Shown here in pieces: positions 1 to 8,297 of a stretch of 57,909 nt of DNA. The notes beneath the pieces are model-generated. The model was not told where the DNA came from. It saw only the letters and a list, made by a program, of their open reading frames with translations, and did no database searches. A program made the translations under genes and the position numbers. Location of the stretch: contig UQPY01000003.1 in NCBI GenBank assembly GCA_900542965.1, positions 1-57,909 of the forward strand. Reading direction: 5' to 3'. Every line of letters starts with the position of its first letter. Within the stretch, counting starts at the first letter, position 1. The stretch comes from an uncultured Collinsella sp. (GTDB lineage: Bacteria > Actinomycetota > Coriobacteriia > Coriobacteriales > Coriobacteriaceae).

Positions 1-47
1 CTACACTCGACTAGTCGTCGGCAGCGTCAGATGTGTATAAGAGACAG
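1..47 (+). other. Illumina Nextera adapter (not genomic)
   Basis: Bases 1-6 match the tail of the P5 primer, 7-14 (TCGACTAG) match an i5 index, and 15-47 match the Nextera read-1 adapter, ending in the 19-bp Tn5 mosaic end at 29-47. The contig was extended into library adapter. The apparent protein start MYKRQ at 33 is translated mosaic end and should be discarded. Confidence 0.97.
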
Positions 48-695
48 CGCAACTACCGCGTAATTGCCTACGACCGCCGCGGCTGCGGTGACAGCAGCGA
101 TGCGGCAGACGACAGCTATGATCTTGCCGCTCAGGCCGCCGACCTGCAAGCCGTGATCGAACACGTTGGCGCTCCGGCAAATGTGCTTGCGCATAGCGCC
201 GGTACGTTGGTGGCGCTGGAGCTTCTTCGTACCGAACCCCATCTCGTCGCCCGTGCGATTCTGCATGAGCCGGCTGTGTCGGCCGAAGGCGTCGGTATGG
301 GCGCAGCTCCGGTTTTGCTCGATATGATTGCGGCTGGAAAGGTTTCAAGGGCGCTCCGGCTTTTCTTGGTAGCCCTCGGCGACTTGGACCCCGAGGCTCC
401 CGGGACGACCGAAGCGGAAACCAAACATGCCCTGCGCAATGGTCGTTGCTTTATGGCCAATGAATACGGAACAAATATGACATATGCTCCCGACTGGGAG
501 CGCGCCCGCGCGTCAAAGGCGGTGTCGGCCGTGTTTTTGGGCGAGCTTTCGGTCGATACACCTCGCGAGGCTGGTACGAGGGTGGCGGCTGAGCTTTTGG
601 GCTGTCCACTCGTAATGGTTCCCGGCGCGCACAACGGCCTGCGCGATCGCCCGACAGCGGCTGCCCAGACTGTCCGTGGCATCCTGGGGTTCTAG
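48..695 (+). CDS. Alpha/beta hydrolase, 5' truncated
   Basis: The C-terminal 215 residues of an alpha/beta-hydrolase-fold enzyme; the N-terminus is lost at the contig edge. Visible are the strand and turn YRVIAYDRRGCGDS typical of the region before the nucleophile, a nucleophile elbow AHSAGT (Ser in A-x-S-x-G, a variant of G-x-S-x-G), and a late PGAHNGL segment carrying the expected catalytic His. A likely acid residue lies in LGELSVDTP. The fold is clear but the substrate is not; esterases, haloperoxidase-like and lactonase-like members share these features. No partner gene is close: the next gene starts 211 bp downstream and looks independently transcribed. Confidence 0.85.
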   Translation, partial: RNYRVIAYDRRGCGDSSDAADDSYDLAAQAADLQAVIEHVGAPANVLAHSAGTLVALELLRTEPHLVARAILHEPAVSAEGVGMGAAPVLLDMIAAGKVSRALRLFLVALGDLDPEAPGTTEAETKHALRNGRCFMANEYGTNMTYAPDWERARASKAVSAVFLGELSVDTPREAGTRVAAELLGCPLVMVPGAHNGLRDRPTAAAQTVRGILGF

Positions 696-845
696 CACTC
701 GCAATAGCCAAAGCAGCCTTCACCCGCAAACGTTTCGTCCGTGTTAACAAATGTGTTCAAAACTTCACGTCTGCGGCTTCAATCGCGCCGTCTGCCAACT
801 CATAAAAATGTAACAGCATTTACGTGCTTACCTGCATCGGCAAGG

Positions 846-861
846 TGTTACCCTTGTAACA
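846..861. promoter_or_regulatory. Palindrome TGTTAC-N4-GTAACA upstream of the HD-GYP gene
   Basis: A perfect 6-bp-arm palindrome 45 bp before the start codon at 907, with a partly similar AAATGTAACA at about 806. The position fits an operator or a promoter-overlapping site. No bound regulator can be named from sequence, and no clear -35/-10 pair was seen. The rest of the 696-906 gap holds no gene. Confidence 0.3.
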
Positions 862-906
862 TTTGGAACCCACCGCTACCATGCGAAGCTATCGAAAGGG
901 CCCCAT

Positions 907-2787
907 ATGCTCAATAATCACGAGGTCAATCTAACCGACGAGGAGGCTGCCGCCGAGGTCGCCCGTGTCGCGAAGACCTACCCCGTGGTACGTTTGCTGT
1001 CGGCCGATCAGATTAAGAGCGAGCCTAACTGCCTGCTCGCCGGTGATCGCTGCCCTTGTTTGCGCCAGGCAAGTCTTGAGGCCTTGACAGATTCCGATGA
1101 GGTGTCGGAGCAACTGCTCAACGATGGCGTTGAGTACCGCGCCCATCTGCGCCCTCTGAAGGTCGAGGGCGAGCCTCATGTCCTGCTGATGGTGCGTCCG
1201 ATCGATGGGCAAGAGGCTGCAAAAGAGGACCTTGTCTACACCGACGTGCTGACGAGCGTGCACAATCGCCGATATTACGAGGAAAAGCTCCGTAGCGCCC
1301 GCATGAATGCCGGCGTTGCGATGATCGACCTTGATGATTTTAGGGTCTTCAACGATACGTGTGGCCGTCATGCCGGCGACCTTGCGCTCGGTGCTGTGGC
1401 GACAGCCATGCGCAGCGGAATCCGTTCGACTGACGAGCTTGTGCGCTATGGCTGCGACAAGTTTGTGGTTGTCATGCCCAATATTCCCTCCGATGACTTC
1501 ACCCGTCGCCTGCATCAGGTGTCCGATGCCGTTCGTTCCACGATTATTCCGGGCCATGAGTACGTGAGCTTGACGGCATGTGTTGGTGGCGTTCGCATTC
1601 ATGGCGAGACGGTCGATGAGGGCGTTGGCCGCGCTGTCCAGTTATTGAGCCGCGCTAAGGCAAAAGCCGGTACGGTCGTGACCGATGCCGATTCCATCGA
1701 GGCCTTCCAAAGCAAAAAGCCTTTGGTACTTATTGTCGATGACTCCGAGATGAACCGAGTCATTCTCAGCGAGATGCTCAAGGACGAGTATTGCATCCTC
1801 GAGGCCGACAACGGTCGTACGGCGCTCGACATGGTCGACCGCTATGGCAATGAGCTGTCGCTCGTGCTGCTGGATATTGTCATGCCGGGCATAAGCGGCT
1901 TTGAGGTGCTGGCCGGTCTGTCGCGCCGATCGGTTAGTGACAATCTGCCTGTCATCATGATTTCGAGCGAAGATTCCGATGATATGGTTCTGCGCGCGTA
2001 CGAGCTGGGCGCCTCGGACTATATCAACCGCCCGTTTGACTCCCGTGTCGTGCGCCGCCGTGTAAGCAACACCATCCGCCTATACGCCAAACAGCGCCGC
2101 CTGACGAGCCTGCTGTCCCAGCAGTACAACGAGCGTGTCAAGAACAGTCGCATGCTCATCGACATCATGGCTGGCGTCATGGAGCTTCGCAACGGCGAGA
2201 GCGGCAGGCACGTTACGAACATCGAAAAGCTGACCGAGCTGCTGCTTGGCTGTCTGGTCCAGCGTAGCGACACCATTTCCCTTGACAATGAGGAGCACTC
2301 CACGATTGCTCTGGCTTCGGCGCTGCACGATATCGGCAAGATGTCGATTGACGATGCGATTCTCAACAAGCCCGGACGCCTTACGCCCGAGGAGTTCGAG
2401 ATTATGAAGACGCATACCACGATCGGCGCTGACATGCTGCTTGAGCTGGGTAGCCATCACGCCGGCAATGCGCTTATGGAATATGCGTACCAGATTGCGC
2501 GTTGGCATCACGAGCGCTGGGACGGCAAGGGTTATCCCGATGGCCTTAAGGGCGACGATATCCCCATCGCCGCGCAGGTGGTTTCGGTGGCTGACGTGTA
2601 CGATGCACTGACGAGCGTGCGCGTGTACAAGGACGCTATCCCGCACGAGGAGGCGATCCAGATGATCCTGGACGGTAAGTGCGGTACCTTTAACCCACTG
2701 CTGCTCGATTGCCTGCTCGAGGTGCAAGACCAAATTGCCGAGACGTTGGCACGCCCCGCCGATGTCGTCGCGTTTCCCACGATTTAG
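907..2787 (+). CDS. Degenerate GGDEF / REC / HD-GYP signalling protein
   Basis: A 626-residue cytoplasmic signalling protein. Residues about 1-105 are an uncharacterised N-terminal region with a small Cys cluster (C42, C49, C51). Residues about 108-262 form a GGDEF-like domain in which the signature is GCDKF (182-186), so diguanylate cyclase activity is doubtful. Residues about 271-390 are a receiver domain with VDDS near the start and phospho-acceptor D323 in LLDIVMP. Residues about 410-615 are an HD-GYP domain with H474-D475 and HHERWDGKGYPDG at 534-546, the family signature of cyclic-di-GMP phosphodiesterases. The start has a GAAAGGG site at 894-900. The HPt gene 24 bp downstream is the obvious phosphorelay partner; no histidine kinase is in the window. 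Inference: a phosphorelay-controlled c-di-GMP hydrolase. Confidence 0.9.
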   Translation: MLNNHEVNLTDEEAAAEVARVAKTYPVVRLLSADQIKSEPNCLLAGDRCPCLRQASLEALTDSDEVSEQLLNDGVEYRAHLRPLKVEGEPHVLLMVRPIDGQEAAKEDLVYTDVLTSVHNRRYYEEKLRSARMNAGVAMIDLDDFRVFNDTCGRHAGDLALGAVATAMRSGIRSTDELVRYGCDKFVVVMPNIPSDDFTRRLHQVSDAVRSTIIPGHEYVSLTACVGGVRIHGETVDEGVGRAVQLLSRAKAKAGTVVTDADSIEAFQSKKPLVLIVDDSEMNRVILSEMLKDEYCILEADNGRTALDMVDRYGNELSLVLLDIVMPGISGFEVLAGLSRRSVSDNLPVIMISSEDSDDMVLRAYELGASDYINRPFDSRVVRRRVSNTIRLYAKQRRLTSLLSQQYNERVKNSRMLIDIMAGVMELRNGESGRHVTNIEKLTELLLGCLVQRSDTISLDNEEHSTIALASALHDIGKMSIDDAILNKPGRLTPEEFEIMKTHTTIGADMLLELGSHHAGNALMEYAYQIARWHHERWDGKGYPDGLKGDDIPIAAQVVSVADVYDALTSVRVYKDAIPHEEAIQMILDGKCGTFNPLLLDCLLEVQDQIAETLARPADVVAFPTI

Positions 2788-2811
2788 TTTGACCAAAGGA
2801 GTTTTGAATCC

Positions 2812-3168
2812 ATGATTTCCATGCGTGAGGCGTATGAGAAGATCGGCGCCAATTATGATGACGCGTGCGCTCGGCTGATGGGCGAGGAAATGCTCGCCCG
2901 CTTTGCCCTCAAGTTTTTGGATGACGAGAGCATGGACAAGCTGGAGGCCGCCATGGCGGCGGGAGACGCCGAAGGTGCGTTTATGGCAGCGCACACGCTC
3001 AAGGGCGTGAGCCAGAACCTGGGATTCGATAATCTGTATGAGCCGGCGGTCGTGGTGACCGAGGCGCTGCGCGGCGCCGATGCCGTTGACGGCGCTCGCG
3101 AGGGAATGCATGCGTTGCAGCGGCAATATGCGGCTACGATGTCGGCCCTGCGCGAGGCGGCTGAATAA
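2812..3168 (+). CDS. HPt domain phosphotransfer protein
   Basis: A 118-residue single-domain protein with the histidine phosphotransfer signature AHTLKGVSQNLG; H61 is the predicted phosphorylated residue. HPt modules form four-helix bundles that pass phosphate between receiver domains or from hybrid kinases. AAAGGAG at 2795-2801 supports ATG 2812 (a second ATG at 2821 is possible). It is 24 bp behind the REC/HD-GYP gene and ends before a strong terminator, so the two form a two-gene operon. The matching kinase must lie elsewhere. Confidence 0.9.
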   Translation: MISMREAYEKIGANYDDACARLMGEEMLARFALKFLDDESMDKLEAAMAAGDAEGAFMAAHTLKGVSQNLGFDNLYEPAVVVTEALRGADAVDGAREGMHALQRQYAATMSALREAAE

Positions 3169-3211
3169 GAGCTTGCGGGCCTTGGGCTGTGTGCCTGCCG
3201 CATATAGGCAA

Positions 3212-3252
3212 AAGGGTGCCCCGTCGGACCATGTGGCCGGTGGGGCACCCTT
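3212..3252. terminator. Bidirectional terminator between convergent genes
   Basis: Perfect 11-bp arms (AAGGGTGCCCC / GGGGCACCCTT) around a 19-nt loop, placed between the converging HPt gene and peptidase C26 gene. A-rich and T-containing flanks on the two sides fit Rho-independent termination in both directions. Confidence 0.8.
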
Positions 3253-3273
3253 GTCTGTTGTGCGATTCGTTAG

Positions 3274-4083
3274 CTAGCGAGCCTGCTTAACCTTTGCCGC
3301 TGCCTCGACAAACGACTTCCACAGGTTAAAGTCGGTCTCGAGCGTCTTCCACGTATACTCAGGGTGCCATTGCACGCCCAGGCAGAACGGCTGGCCTTCG
3401 ACTTCGATGCACTCGGGAACGCCGTCGGTTGCCTTGGCGACCAAGCGCGTGCTCTTACCCAGACGATCGACGCAGCAGTGATGTGCCGAGTTGGTCTGGA
3501 TCAGCCTGTGTCCGCCAACCGCGCGCTCCAGCAGCGAGCCCGGCATGACCTCGACGGGGTGCACGGGGTCGTTGAGCACGTGGGTGTGGCGCCACTGCGT
3601 GCGACCCTCGCGCGCGCCCAGGCTCGGCACGTCCATGCACAGGGTGCCGCCGGTGGCGACGTTGAGCAGCTGCGTGCCACGGCAGGTGGTAAAGAGCGGC
3701 TTTTTGGCGCGTAGCACCTCGCCGACCAGCTTAAACTCAAAGCTATCGCGGATCTCGCAGCAGAGGGTGGGGTCGCAGGGTCGATCATCGCCCCAACGTT
3801 TGGGATTGACATCGGGGCCGCCGGGAATGGCGATACCGTCGGCGATATCGACGTAATGACGGATGACCTCAATGTCCTCGGTGATGGACATCTGCAGCGG
3901 CAGGCCGCCGGCGGCAAGGATGGCATCGACAAAGACGCTGGCGATCTCCTCGTTGGGGGAGAGCGTCTCGCTCAAAAACGGCTTCGCCTCTTCCCAGCGC
4001 GGCGCGACGAGGATGAGTGGGCGGTCGGCGGGGGCGACGTCGACGTGCGGGGTGTATGACGATGAAGTGCGAGTTCCGATCAT
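3274..4083 (-). CDS. Class I glutamine-amidotransferase-like peptidase C26 (gamma-glutamyl hydrolase type)
   Basis: A 269-residue protein of the PuuD/peptidase C26 family, which hydrolyses gamma-glutamyl bonds such as gamma-glutamyl-GABA or folate polyglutamate. The catalytic nucleophile is C134 in FTTCRGTQLLNV and the His/Glu pair is H240/E242 in GVQWHPE. The IPGGPDVNP segment at about 87-94 is typical of the family. It lies 88 bp behind an amino-acid ABC ATPase on the same strand, with a 10-bp-arm hairpin between them, so it may be co-transcribed with the importer and act on an imported gamma-glutamyl compound; that link is inference. Only a weak GAAAG ribosome site precedes the ATG. Confidence 0.9.
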   Translation of the reverse strand: MIGTRTSSSYTPHVDVAPADRPLILVAPRWEEAKPFLSETLSPNEEIASVFVDAILAAGGLPLQMSITEDIEVIRHYVDIADGIAIPGGPDVNPKRWGDDRPCDPTLCCEIRDSFEFKLVGEVLRAKKPLFTTCRGTQLLNVATGGTLCMDVPSLGAREGRTQWRHTHVLNDPVHPVEVMPGSLLERAVGGHRLIQTNSAHHCCVDRLGKSTRLVAKATDGVPECIEVEGQPFCLGVQWHPEYTWKTLETDFNLWKSFVEAAAKVKQAR

Positions 4084-4126
4084 AGGTGTTGCTTTCGAAT
4101 CTGAAGGTGACAGGGCACATGAGAGA

Positions 4127-4160
4127 CGTGGGACAACACTTTCAATGGATTTGTCCCACG
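4127..4160. repeat. 34-bp hairpin 3' of the ABC ATPase
   Basis: Perfect 10-bp arms CGTGGGACAA / TTGTCCCACG around a 14-nt loop, 12 bases past the stop of the ATPase gene on the minus strand. No T-run follows, so it is not a classical terminator; size and the GGGACA core resemble a distant member of the 33-bp hairpin family described elsewhere in this window. Confidence 0.5.
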
Positions 4161-4171
4161 GGGCGGTCTGG

Positions 4172-4936
<765 letters not shown>

Positions 4937-4972
4937 GGTGCTCGGCTCCTTATGACTCGAAATGGTAAAGCG

Positions 4973-5806
4973 TTAGCGGATGATGGTCGCGCCGGTCTTG
5001 TGCGAAACGTAGACAGCGGCCTTGTTAATCGCGACGTTGATGAGGATGTAGATGACCGCGATCACCAGGTAGACCGACACGAGGGCGTCGTAGTTGGTAA
5101 TGAGCACGCGGGCGTTTTGCATGAGGTCGGGGTAGCTCACCACATAGGCGACGGTGGTGTCTTTGACTACGACCACGAGCTGCGAAATCAACGACGGGAT
5201 AATAAACCGAATCGCCTGCGGCAACACGATTTTAAAGGTGATTTTGGCCTTGGAGAGACCGAGCGCCTGGGCGGCCTCAACCTGCCCGCGCGGTACGGCG
5301 TTGACGCCGGCGCGGAAAATCTCGGCCAGCACGCCGGCAGCAGCGAGCGCGACGGGAAGCGTGAGCATCCAAAACGACGGCAGCGCAATTTTGTACTGGG
5401 GCAGCACCAAAAAGAAGAAGTAGATGAACAGCAGGCTCGGTACGCCACGGAAGAAATCGGTGAGCACGCGGCAAACCAGTTGGAGCGGCTTAATGTCGCT
5501 GGTGCGGCCGAGCATAAGGGCTAAGCCCAGCACCAGTGCGATGGCGCCAGCGGTGAGTGCGACTTTAACAGTGCCCTCAAAGCCGGCAAGCAGGAACTTC
5601 CAGGTGGTGAGGTGCGTAAAGAAATACCAATAGTGGACCGAAAGCTGGCCGGTCACATAGAAGCGCTGCAGTACCAGGATGGCGAGCGCGGCGACAGCAA
5701 CAAGCGAGATGGCGGTGCCGATGCGAATCTTGGCGCGCATCTTAGGGCCGGGAGCCTCGTAGAGCGCATCGCGCATGGTGAGCGCGGAGGTGGAGTGCTT
5801 GCTCAT
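4973..5806 (-). CDS. Amino-acid ABC transporter permease (second)
   Basis: A 277-residue inner-membrane permease of the HisM/GlnP family with an N-terminal cytoplasmic tail of about 35 residues and about five or six membrane segments. The EAA-type loop that contacts the ATPase is visible in QVEAAQALGLSKAKITFK. Its start overlaps the stop of the preceding permease by four bases (ATGA), which implies translational coupling. Together the two permeases should form the heteromeric channel of the importer encoded around them. Confidence 0.94.
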   Translation of the reverse strand: MSKHSTSALTMRDALYEAPGPKMRAKIRIGTAISLVAVAALAILVLQRFYVTGQLSVHYWYFFTHLTTWKFLLAGFEGTVKVALTAGAIALVLGLALMLGRTSDIKPLQLVCRVLTDFFRGVPSLLFIYFFFLVLPQYKIALPSFWMLTLPVALAAAGVLAEIFRAGVNAVPRGQVEAAQALGLSKAKITFKIVLPQAIRFIIPSLISQLVVVVKDTTVAYVVSYPDLMQNARVLITNYDALVSVYLVIAVIYILINVAINKAAVYVSHKTGATIIR

Positions 5807-6462
5807 CGGAGGATCCTCACCTTCTTATCGATATAGTTGCCAATGTGGCTCACCACGAAGGCTGTGCCCAGGTAGCCGAGCGCCGAGATAAAGAACGCGG
5901 CGACGCCGCCGAGCGAGCGCGTGTTGATATAGCTCACCACGCCGGTGAGCTCTTGCGGCTTAAGCGGCACCTGGCTGCCCAAGGCGGTAGTGAGCATGAC
6001 GGCGATAAAGAGGTTAGTCATGGGCAGCACACTCGAGCGCAGTGCCTGCGGAATCACGATCTTGGCGAGGATGCGGCTGAAGCTCATGCCGAGCGAACGT
6101 GCGGCTTCCACCTGACCGACGCCGACGGTATTGATGCCGCTCATAAAGTTCTCGGAGCCAAAGGCCGAGCCCAAAAGGACCGTGGCGACGATAACGCAGG
6201 TGCGGTAGGGCAGGACGACCTTGAGCGGCGGCAGCGCATAGACGACGATGATGAGCAGCGCAATGCCGGGGATGTTACGGAAGACCTGGACATACAGGTC
6301 GCCAAAGACGCGCAGCGGCTTGAGCGGCGACACGCGCATCACGGTGACGGCAACGGCCAGCACCATGGCGATGGCAAACGACTCAAGTGTCATGCCCCAG
6401 GTTGCTAGCAGGGCGTCGATATAGTTCTGGCCATAGAGCGACCAGAGCTCGGAGAGACTCAT
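5803..6462 (-). CDS. Amino-acid ABC transporter permease (first)
   Basis: A 219-residue permease of the HisM/GlnP family. The loop QVEAARSLGMSFSRILAKIV is the EAA motif that docks onto the ATPase. A strong AGGAGG lies six bases before the ATG at 6462. It follows the binding-protein gene after a 138-bp gap that holds a hairpin, so its expression is probably lower than that of the binding protein. The second permease starts inside its stop codon. Confidence 0.94.
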   Translation of the reverse strand: MSLSELWSLYGQNYIDALLATWGMTLESFAIAMVLAVAVTVMRVSPLKPLRVFGDLYVQVFRNIPGIALLIIVVYALPPLKVVLPYRTCVIVATVLLGSAFGSENFMSGINTVGVGQVEAARSLGMSFSRILAKIVIPQALRSSVLPMTNLFIAVMLTTALGSQVPLKPQELTGVVSYINTRSLGGVAAFFISALGYLGTAFVVSHIGNYIDKKVRILR

Positions 6463-6486
6463 GCGGACCTCCTGCCGGTAAGGAAA

Positions 6487-6512
6487 GGGGCTCCCGTGTG
6501 TACGGAAGCCCC
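6487..6512 (-). terminator. Intra-operon hairpin between binding protein and permeases
   Basis: A 10-bp stem with one mismatch (GGGGCTCCCG / CGGAAGCCCC) around a short loop in the 138-bp gap between the binding-protein gene and its permease genes. No strong U-run follows on the minus strand. Such hairpins commonly stabilise the upstream mRNA or partly terminate it, giving excess binding protein; here that is inference. Confidence 0.55.
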
Positions 6513-6600
6513 GACAACTCAGTGAGGAAACAGTTTACCGCAATAAAGCGCATCATGCGTTTCCGTATGGTTTCGTTGCGGCTGTTACCAGGCTCGCTGC

Positions 6601-7596
6601 CTAGGCGCCGATCTCGGGCAGCTCGGGAACATTGGTGTCGCCCGTACGGTCGCCGATGCAGATCTGCCACAGCTCAGTCCAGGTGCCGTCGTCCTCGATC
6701 TTCTTAAGGAAGTCGTTGACAAAGGCGACGCCGTCGGAATCGAGCGGTAGACCGATGCCATAGGGCTCCTTGCTGCCGAAGGGCTTGCCGGCGATCTTGT
6801 ATTTACCGGGCTCGCGGACCAGGGCGCTCTGCTGCATGTTGTTATCGATGACGTAGGCGTCAACGCGGCCCTGCTGGAGTGCCTGGCGGGCTTCCTCGTC
6901 GGTCTTGAACTCCTGCTGGCTGGCCTTGGGGGCGAACTCCTCCAGGATGGCGGGACCGTTGGAGCCGGACTGGACGGCGACGTTCTTGTCGGCAAGGTCG
7001 TCGACGCTCTTGATGTCGTCGTTATCGGCGAGCACCAGGATGGCCTGCTGGGTGTAGTAGTAGGGACCGGCAAAGGAGACGAGCTTCTTGCGCTCGTCAG
7101 TGATGGTGTAGGTGGCAAAGACGGCGTCGACCTGGCCGTTCTGCAGGACGGACTCGCGCGTGTCCGAGGTCACCTGGGTGATCTCGACCTTGTTCTCGCC
7201 CAGAATGTAGTTGGACAGGAGCTGTGCGATACCGGCGTCGAAGCCGCGGGTCTGACCGTCTTTCTCGTTGAGGAGGGAGAAGAGCGTAGAGGTCTGAACG
7301 CCACCGATCTTAAAGACGCCGGCGTTCTTAACGGCCGTCGCCCAGGTGCTGGCGGCGATGGCGTCGTTATCGGCTTTGGGACCGTTGCCGACGAGCTTGT
7401 CGAATGCCTTGGCATCGAGCGTGGTGGAAGCCTCGGTATCCTCGGAGCTCTTGGAGGAGCCGGCGGCGGAACCCTTGTCGGCCTCGGCGCTGGTGTCGGA
7501 GCAGCCGGCAAGACCAAGGCCGGCGACGGTTGCGAAGGTGGCGGCAACGAAGCCGCGGCGGTCGAGAACGACCTGCTGGGAGAGGTTCTTGCTCAT
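6601..7596 (-). CDS. Amino-acid ABC transporter substrate-binding lipoprotein with Tat-like signal
   Basis: A 331-residue family 3 solute-binding protein. The N-terminus LDRRGFVAATFA has paired arginines R13-R14 as in Tat signals, followed by a lipobox LAGC with C32 as the lipidated residue, so the protein is probably exported folded and anchored outside the membrane. Residues about 33-60 are a Ser/Glu-rich linker. The binding domain shows the family pattern around GFDAGIAQLLSNYILG, VDAVFATYTITDERKK and VAVQSGSNGPAILEE. It is the first gene of the importer operon, with a good promoter directly upstream. The ligand is likely a polar amino acid but cannot be named. Confidence 0.92.
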   Translation of the reverse strand: MSKNLSQQVVLDRRGFVAATFATVAGLGLAGCSDTSAEADKGSAAGSSKSSEDTEASTTLDAKAFDKLVGNGPKADNDAIAASTWATAVKNAGVFKIGGVQTSTLFSLLNEKDGQTRGFDAGIAQLLSNYILGENKVEITQVTSDTRESVLQNGQVDAVFATYTITDERKKLVSFAGPYYYTQQAILVLADNDDIKSVDDLADKNVAVQSGSNGPAILEEFAPKASQQEFKTDEEARQALQQGRVDAYVIDNNMQQSALVREPGKYKIAGKPFGSKEPYGIGLPLDSDGVAFVNDFLKKIEDDGTWTELWQICIGDRTGDTNVPELPEIGA

Positions 7597-7639
7597 GGTA
7601 GAACACCTTTCTCAATAAAATCCCTAGCGGTTGAGTAGA

Positions 7640-7669
7640 GTTATACCCTATCGCGCTCAAATGGGTCAA
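7640..7669 (-). promoter_or_regulatory. Sigma-70-type promoter of the amino-acid importer operon
   Basis: Read on the minus strand, a -35 box TTGACC (7669-7664) and a -10 box TATAAC (7645-7640) are separated by 18 bp and lie about 45 bp before the binding-protein start codon. Confidence 0.6.
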
Positions 7670-7712
7670 CACGAAATAACTCAGAAACATACTTACCTTA
7701 TGGGTTATTGTG

Positions 7713-7745
7713 CCTACCAAAAAGGGACAGGTTTATTTTGGTAGG
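7713..7745 (+). repeat. 33-bp hairpin repeat, copy R1
   Basis: A 33-bp imperfect palindrome with outer arms CCTACCAAAA / TTTTGGTAGG and the core GGGACAGGTTT. It lies upstream of the importer promoter. Same length and core as seven other copies in this window, with a different stem. Confidence 0.85.
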
Positions 7746-7838
7746 TTTTATCTGGGCAAACGTCGATTATTGTAGTTAAGAAAGCGTTTTGCGGACGGCG
7801 TGGTCGCTCGCTGCGGTCGCTATAATGGCGGCAACGAA

Positions 7839-7875
7839 AACCACCACAAAGGGGACAGGCACCTTTGTGGTGGTT
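7839..7875 (+). repeat. 33-bp hairpin repeat, copy R2
   Basis: Arms AACCACCACAAAGG / CCTTTGTGGTGGTT around the GGGACAGG core. It is the exact reverse complement of copy R3 at 8257-8293, and the two bracket a separate array of palindromes. Confidence 0.88.
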
Positions 7876-7907
7876 CTTGCAGATGTGGCGGCCCGCCTCG
7901 CTGCTTT

Positions 7908-8236
7908 GTCTCAATCTGTAACATCTGCAGTCGTTTTTGCCGAGTAACTGTTGCAGATTGAGATTTTCTCTTAAGGGAATACGAATGTCTCGATCTGTAA
8001 CAGGTAGACGAGGAAATGGGTTCTTACTGTTACAGATCGAGATTTTACCCTTAGGGGGATTTGAATGTCTCAATCTGTAACATCTGGACGGCTAAAAGGT
8101 CTCAATCTGTAACATCTGGACGGCTAAAAGGTCTCAATCTGTTGCAGATTGAGACAAAGGTCAGGGACTAAGACGTCTTGTCTAGATCTGTAACAGTTAG
8201 ACGGGAATTCGGGCCCTAGATGTTACAGATCGAGAT
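7908..8236. repeat. Tandem array of imperfect palindromes with CTGTAACA/CTGTTACAG arms
   Basis: Successive units start with GTCTC(A/G)ATCTGTAACA and close with a complementary CTGTT(A/G)CAGAT(T/C)GAGA: 7908-7986, 7987-8066, two identical 32-bp half-units at 8067-8098 and 8099-8130, a perfect 11-bp-arm palindrome with loop TTG at 8131-8155, and a variant unit at 8180-8236. The first two units have a period of 79-80 bp. No coding potential is seen in the 7597-8297 gap. The units may be folded RNA or DNA hairpins or multiple protein-binding sites; function unknown. Confidence 0.85.
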
Positions 8237-8256
8237 AATCGCGCCGCGAAAACAAA

Positions 8257-8293
8257 AACCACCACAAAGGTGCCTGTCCCCTTTGTGGTGGTT
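8257..8293 (-). repeat. 33-bp hairpin repeat, copy R3
   Basis: The exact inverted copy of R2. It begins five bases past the stop codon of the Dxs-like gene and, read on that gene's strand, shows the GGGGACAGG core in sense orientation, as do the other stop-proximal copies. It may serve as the 3' end of that transcript. Confidence 0.88.
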
Positions 8294-8297
8294 TTCT

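Noticed and set aside
7714..8073. A 119-codon minus-strand frame within the palindrome array
   Set aside because: It crosses three unrelated hairpins, has no ribosome site, and its sequence is made of repeat translations.
8067..8155. Possible CRISPR array (two identical 32-bp units plus a related third)
   Set aside because: The repeats are directly adjacent with no variable spacers, are part of a larger palindromic series, and no cas gene is in the window.
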